From the NCBI GenBank assembly GCA_031279495.1, contig JAITIJ010000084.1:1-8090 (forward strand): a stretch of 8,090 nucleotides of DNA, written 5' to 3'. The stretch comes from Holosporales bacterium (lineage in GTDB: Bacteria > Pseudomonadota > Alphaproteobacteria > UBA3830 > JAIRMZ01). Both the position numbers and the translations under genes were made by a program. Shown piece after piece: positions 5,790 through 8,090 of the stretch (within the stretch, counting starts at the first letter, position 1; each line of letters begins with the position of its first letter). The notes under the pieces were generated by a model that saw nothing but the letters and a program-made list of their open reading frames with translations, did no database searches and was not told where the DNA came from.

Positions 5790-6570
5790 AATCGCTTTTC
5801 GGAACACGCGTAAAAAGTGCAAGAAAATTGTCTGTTGTCTGGCGCTCTATGGTTTCCAAAGAGACTCCTCTTATTTCCGCTAATTTCTGGGCTATAAACG
5901 GCAGAAACGCCGGTGTATTTGATCGTCCTCTATGGGGAACTGGCGCCAAAAATGGCGCATCTGTCTCAATTAATATACGATCGTTTGGGACAAAGCATGC
6001 GACTTCGCGGACAGCAATCGCTTTGGGAAACGTCAGTGTTCCACTAAACGAAACGAAAAAACCAAGATCCAACACTCTTTTCGCAAAAGCAACATCTCCA
6101 CTAAAACAATGAATTACGCCCTTAAGCCCAGAGAAAGACGAAAGGATAGACGGGGTATCTTCCTCAGCCTCACGTGTGTGAATACATGCGGGATATCCCA
6201 TAGATTGCGCTACTTCCAGTTGTGCTGCAAAGTAAGCCCTTTGTTGTTGCAGATCATGCCCAGGATAATGGTAATCGAGGCCGATTTCTCCAATGGCGAT
6301 AGTTTTATGGCCAGCTAAATGAGTACGCAAGGCCGCCTTAAGTTCTTCCTGTGTGCCGGTGTACGTCTTTACGTTTAATGGGTGCACACCAACAGTACGG
6401 TACACATTATCGTGTTGGGTAGTAATCGCCTCTAGTTGAGAAATCTCCTCCAGCATTGTTCCGATCGTAACGATCAGCCCAACGTTTTGGGCTTGCGTGA
6501 GGTTTAAGACTTCCGCAATGTTTTCGACTAATCCTGGATAATTCAAATGGCAGTGGCTATCAACCAACAT
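5779..6570 (-). CDS. tatD: TatD-family metal-dependent deoxyribonuclease
   Basis: TatD-family enzymes are TIM-barrel hydrolases; characterised members are 3'-5' DNA exonucleases linked to DNA repair or turnover. The 263-residue length is normal. Metal ligands are visible: His6 and His8 (VDSHCHL), Glu95 (IGEIGLDYHYPG), His131 (ACIHTREAEEDT), His154 (VIHCFSG) and Asp204 (IETDAPFLAPVPHRG). I chose ATG 6570 because MLVDSHCHL is the standard start and AAAGGTG (6584-6578) lies 7 bases upstream; TTG 6588 would add six residues. The gene overlaps the end of metG by 11 bases (6560-6570) and the hydrolase start by 11 bases, so it is the middle of a tight operon. Members of the family are numerous, so the exact substrate is uncertain, and any role in protein export is doubtful. 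Confidence 0.93.
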   Translation of the reverse strand: MLVDSHCHLNYPGLVENIAEVLNLTQAQNVGLIVTIGTMLEEISQLEAITTQHDNVYRTVGVHPLNVKTYTGTQEELKAALRTHLAGHKTIAIGEIGLDYHYPGHDLQQQRAYFAAQLEVAQSMGYPACIHTREAEEDTPSILSSFSGLKGVIHCFSGDVAFAKRVLDLGFFVSFSGTLTFPKAIAVREVACFVPNDRILIETDAPFLAPVPHRGRSNTPAFLPFIAQKLAEIRGVSLETIERQTTDNFLALFTRVPKSDYVV

Positions 6571-8083
6571 CCTCGAGCACCTTTGCAAAAAGGATCTCTG
6601 AAGGAGGAAGCGATCCTGTCGGGGAGTAGGATTCTGGAAAATACGCGAAGGTCCGTTTTTCTGGCGCTACTGCAATCATGTCCAGGATTTTATCAGCTGA
6701 GTCCGGAATAAATGGTCGCAAAAGAATTCCGATTTTGCGCAACCCGTCTAAAAGAACTGTGAGTACCACTTTCAGCCGCACCTGATCTGTTTTTGCCAAG
6801 ACCCACGGTTTTTGAGCATCTACGTAGCGGTTTGCTGCAACAACACCTTCCCATATCGTCTCTAACACACGATGCAAAGCGATTTTTTCCATGTGCTGAC
6901 GCGTCCGAGTCAGAAGAGAGGGGAAAATAGCCAGAAACTCCTGATCTTCTGCAGAAAAATTGTGCATTATAGGGGGCTGTGCAGCAAAATGTTTATGAAT
7001 AAAAGTCAATACTCTCTGAACAAGATTTCCTAAATCATTTGCAAGATCCGCGTTTAGTCGGCGCCTTAAAGCGCGCTCAGAAAAATCTCCATCTTCACCG
7101 AACGGGATCTCTCTCATCAGGAAATAACGCACAGCATCCGAACCGTAGGTTCCGACAAGGGCCTGAGGATCAATAACATTTCCTAAAGACTTAGACATTT
7201 TCTGCCCATCAACCGTTAACCAACCATGAGCAAAGATCCGATGCGGCAACGGAAGATTCGCTGCCATCAAAAACGCTGGCCAATATATGGCATGAAACCG
7301 AACGATCTCTTTTCCAACGAGATGCAGACACGTCGGCCAGAAACAGTCGAGCTCTTCTGAGGTCTCGGGAAACCCCAACGATGTCAAGTAGTTAGTTAGG
7401 GCATCGAGCCAAACGTACATAACGTGCGCCGGGTCATCGGGGACTGGAATGCCCCACGTCAACCGACTGCGTGACACAGAAAGGTCCTTAAGTCCCTTCT
7501 CTACAAAGCGCAAGACCTCTTGTCGTCGATAAGAGGGCGCAATGAACTCAGGATGAGTACGGTAGAATTCCAAGAGAGGTTGTTGCCACGCAGAAAGGCG
7601 AAAGAAATAGCTCGGCTCTTCAATCCATTCTACTGAGTTACCCGCAGGCGACTTGCCGTTTATCAGCTCATCTTCGCGATAGAAGGTCTCCTCGCGCACG
7701 TCATACCATCCTGCATACGTACCAAGATAGATCTGATCGCGACTCCGCAAGCGCTTCCACAAAGCCTGCGCTGCCTCTTTGTGCCGCGTTTCCGTGGTGC
7801 GAATGTAGTCTGTAGGGCTGAGATTGAGCAGTGGAGTTAAAGCTCGAAAATGTGTAGACATCTCATCACAAAAGGCCTGTGGGGTTTTGCCCAAATGCTC
7901 GGCGCTCTGTGCAACCTTTTGCCCATGTTCGTCTGTGCCGGTCAGAAATTTTACTACTCTACCCTCTTGACGGTAGAACCGTGCAACGACATCTGTCGCA
8001 ATACTTGTATAAGCGCTTCCGATATGTGGCAAGGCATTGACATAATAAATGGGAGTCGTAACATAAATATATTCTGGCGTCAT
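6560..8083 (-). CDS. metG: Methionyl-tRNA synthetase
   Basis: This cytoplasmic class I synthetase joins methionine to its tRNAs, including the initiator. The 507-residue protein starts at ATG 8083, two bases-triplets inside a possible TTG 8089; MTPEYIYVTTPIYYVNALPHIGSAYT is shown here only by its key parts: the YVTTPIYYVN strand at 7-16 and the HIGH-type motif HIGS at 20-23. KMSKS is at 295-299 (GQKMSKSLGN). The connective insert around 125-162 (GWYDVREETFYREDEL) lacks the C-x2-C zinc knuckles, as in the short alphaproteobacterial enzymes, and there is no C-terminal tRNA-binding (Arc1p/Trbp111-like) domain. The ribosome binding site lies beyond the right edge, so the start is inferred from the family. 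The stop TGA (6562-6560) lies inside the tatD start region, which shows co-translation. Confidence 0.95.
   Translation of the reverse strand: MTPEYIYVTTPIYYVNALPHIGSAYTSIATDVVARFYRQEGRVVKFLTGTDEHGQKVAQSAEHLGKTPQAFCDEMSTHFRALTPLLNLSPTDYIRTTETRHKEAAQALWKRLRSRDQIYLGTYAGWYDVREETFYREDELINGKSPAGNSVEWIEEPSYFFRLSAWQQPLLEFYRTHPEFIAPSYRRQEVLRFVEKGLKDLSVSRSRLTWGIPVPDDPAHVMYVWLDALTNYLTSLGFPETSEELDCFWPTCLHLVGKEIVRFHAIYWPAFLMAANLPLPHRIFAHGWLTVDGQKMSKSLGNVIDPQALVGTYGSDAVRYFLMREIPFGEDGDFSERALRRRLNADLANDLGNLVQRVLTFIHKHFAAQPPIMHNFSAEDQEFLAIFPSLLTRTRQHMEKIALHRVLETIWEGVVAANRYVDAQKPWVLAKTDQVRLKVVLTVLLDGLRKIGILLRPFIPDSADKILDMIAVAPEKRTFAYFPESYSPTGSLPPSEILFAKVLEDVG
6578..6584 (-). promoter_or_regulatory. Ribosome binding site deciding the tatD start
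   Basis: AAAGGTG on the minus strand lies inside the last codons of metG and 7 bases before ATG 6570. It supports that ATG over TTG 6588, which would place this motif within the coding sequence. Confidence 0.5.
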
Positions 8084-8090
8084 TAGCAAG

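Noticed and set aside
1..8090. CRISPR arrays, tRNA or rRNA genes, insertion sequences, toxin-antitoxin or phage genes
   Set aside because: I saw no spaced repeats, cloverleaf-like stretches, transposase motifs or such genes on either strand.

Overview
The window carries minus-strand genes throughout and looks like chromosomal DNA of an alphaproteobacterium. The best clue is the block metG, tatD, metallo-beta-lactamase-fold hydrolase, a gene order I know from many alphaproteobacteria (often after tmk and holB, which would lie beyond the right edge). The methionyl-tRNA synthetase is the short type without zinc-knuckle cysteines, typical of that class. A sodium:solute symporter and a class III (oxygen-sensitive) ribonucleotide reductase suggest a facultative anaerobe, perhaps host-associated. 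That lifestyle is inference, and the order or family cannot be settled from this window.

Layout in transcription order, right to left. (1) 8083-5022: metG, tatD and the hydrolase are packed with two 11-base overlaps, a clear operon for protein synthesis and housekeeping. (2) 5021-4868: a 154-base gap with a possible 33-codon small ORF, a small hairpin and a half-matching FNR-like site. (3) 4867-1933: the anaerobic ribonucleotide reductase operon. Its catalytic subunit NrdD is split. The large chain (681 residues) carries the ATP-cone, the active-site cysteines and the zinc site, but ends without the glycyl radical motif. That motif lies in a separate 66-residue ORF just downstream, in the same frame, after one UAG stop and behind its own ribosome binding site. 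The activase NrdG follows, most likely from a TTG codon. (4) 1932-1366: 567 bases with no convincing gene, one inverted repeat and a possible 32-codon ORF. (5) 1365-1: a sodium:solute symporter whose C-terminus is cut by the window edge.

How the reductase parts should work together: NrdG uses S-adenosylmethionine and an iron-sulfur cluster to make a radical on the glycine of the small protein. That protein must then dock into the large chain so that the radical can reach the active-site cysteine and drive reduction of ribonucleotides to deoxyribonucleotides without oxygen. The two-piece NrdD, with a cysteine-rich tail on the radical-bearing piece, is the most interesting object here. I cannot say from memory how widespread this arrangement is; short NrdD-like glycyl radical ORFs may already be known in other proteobacteria.
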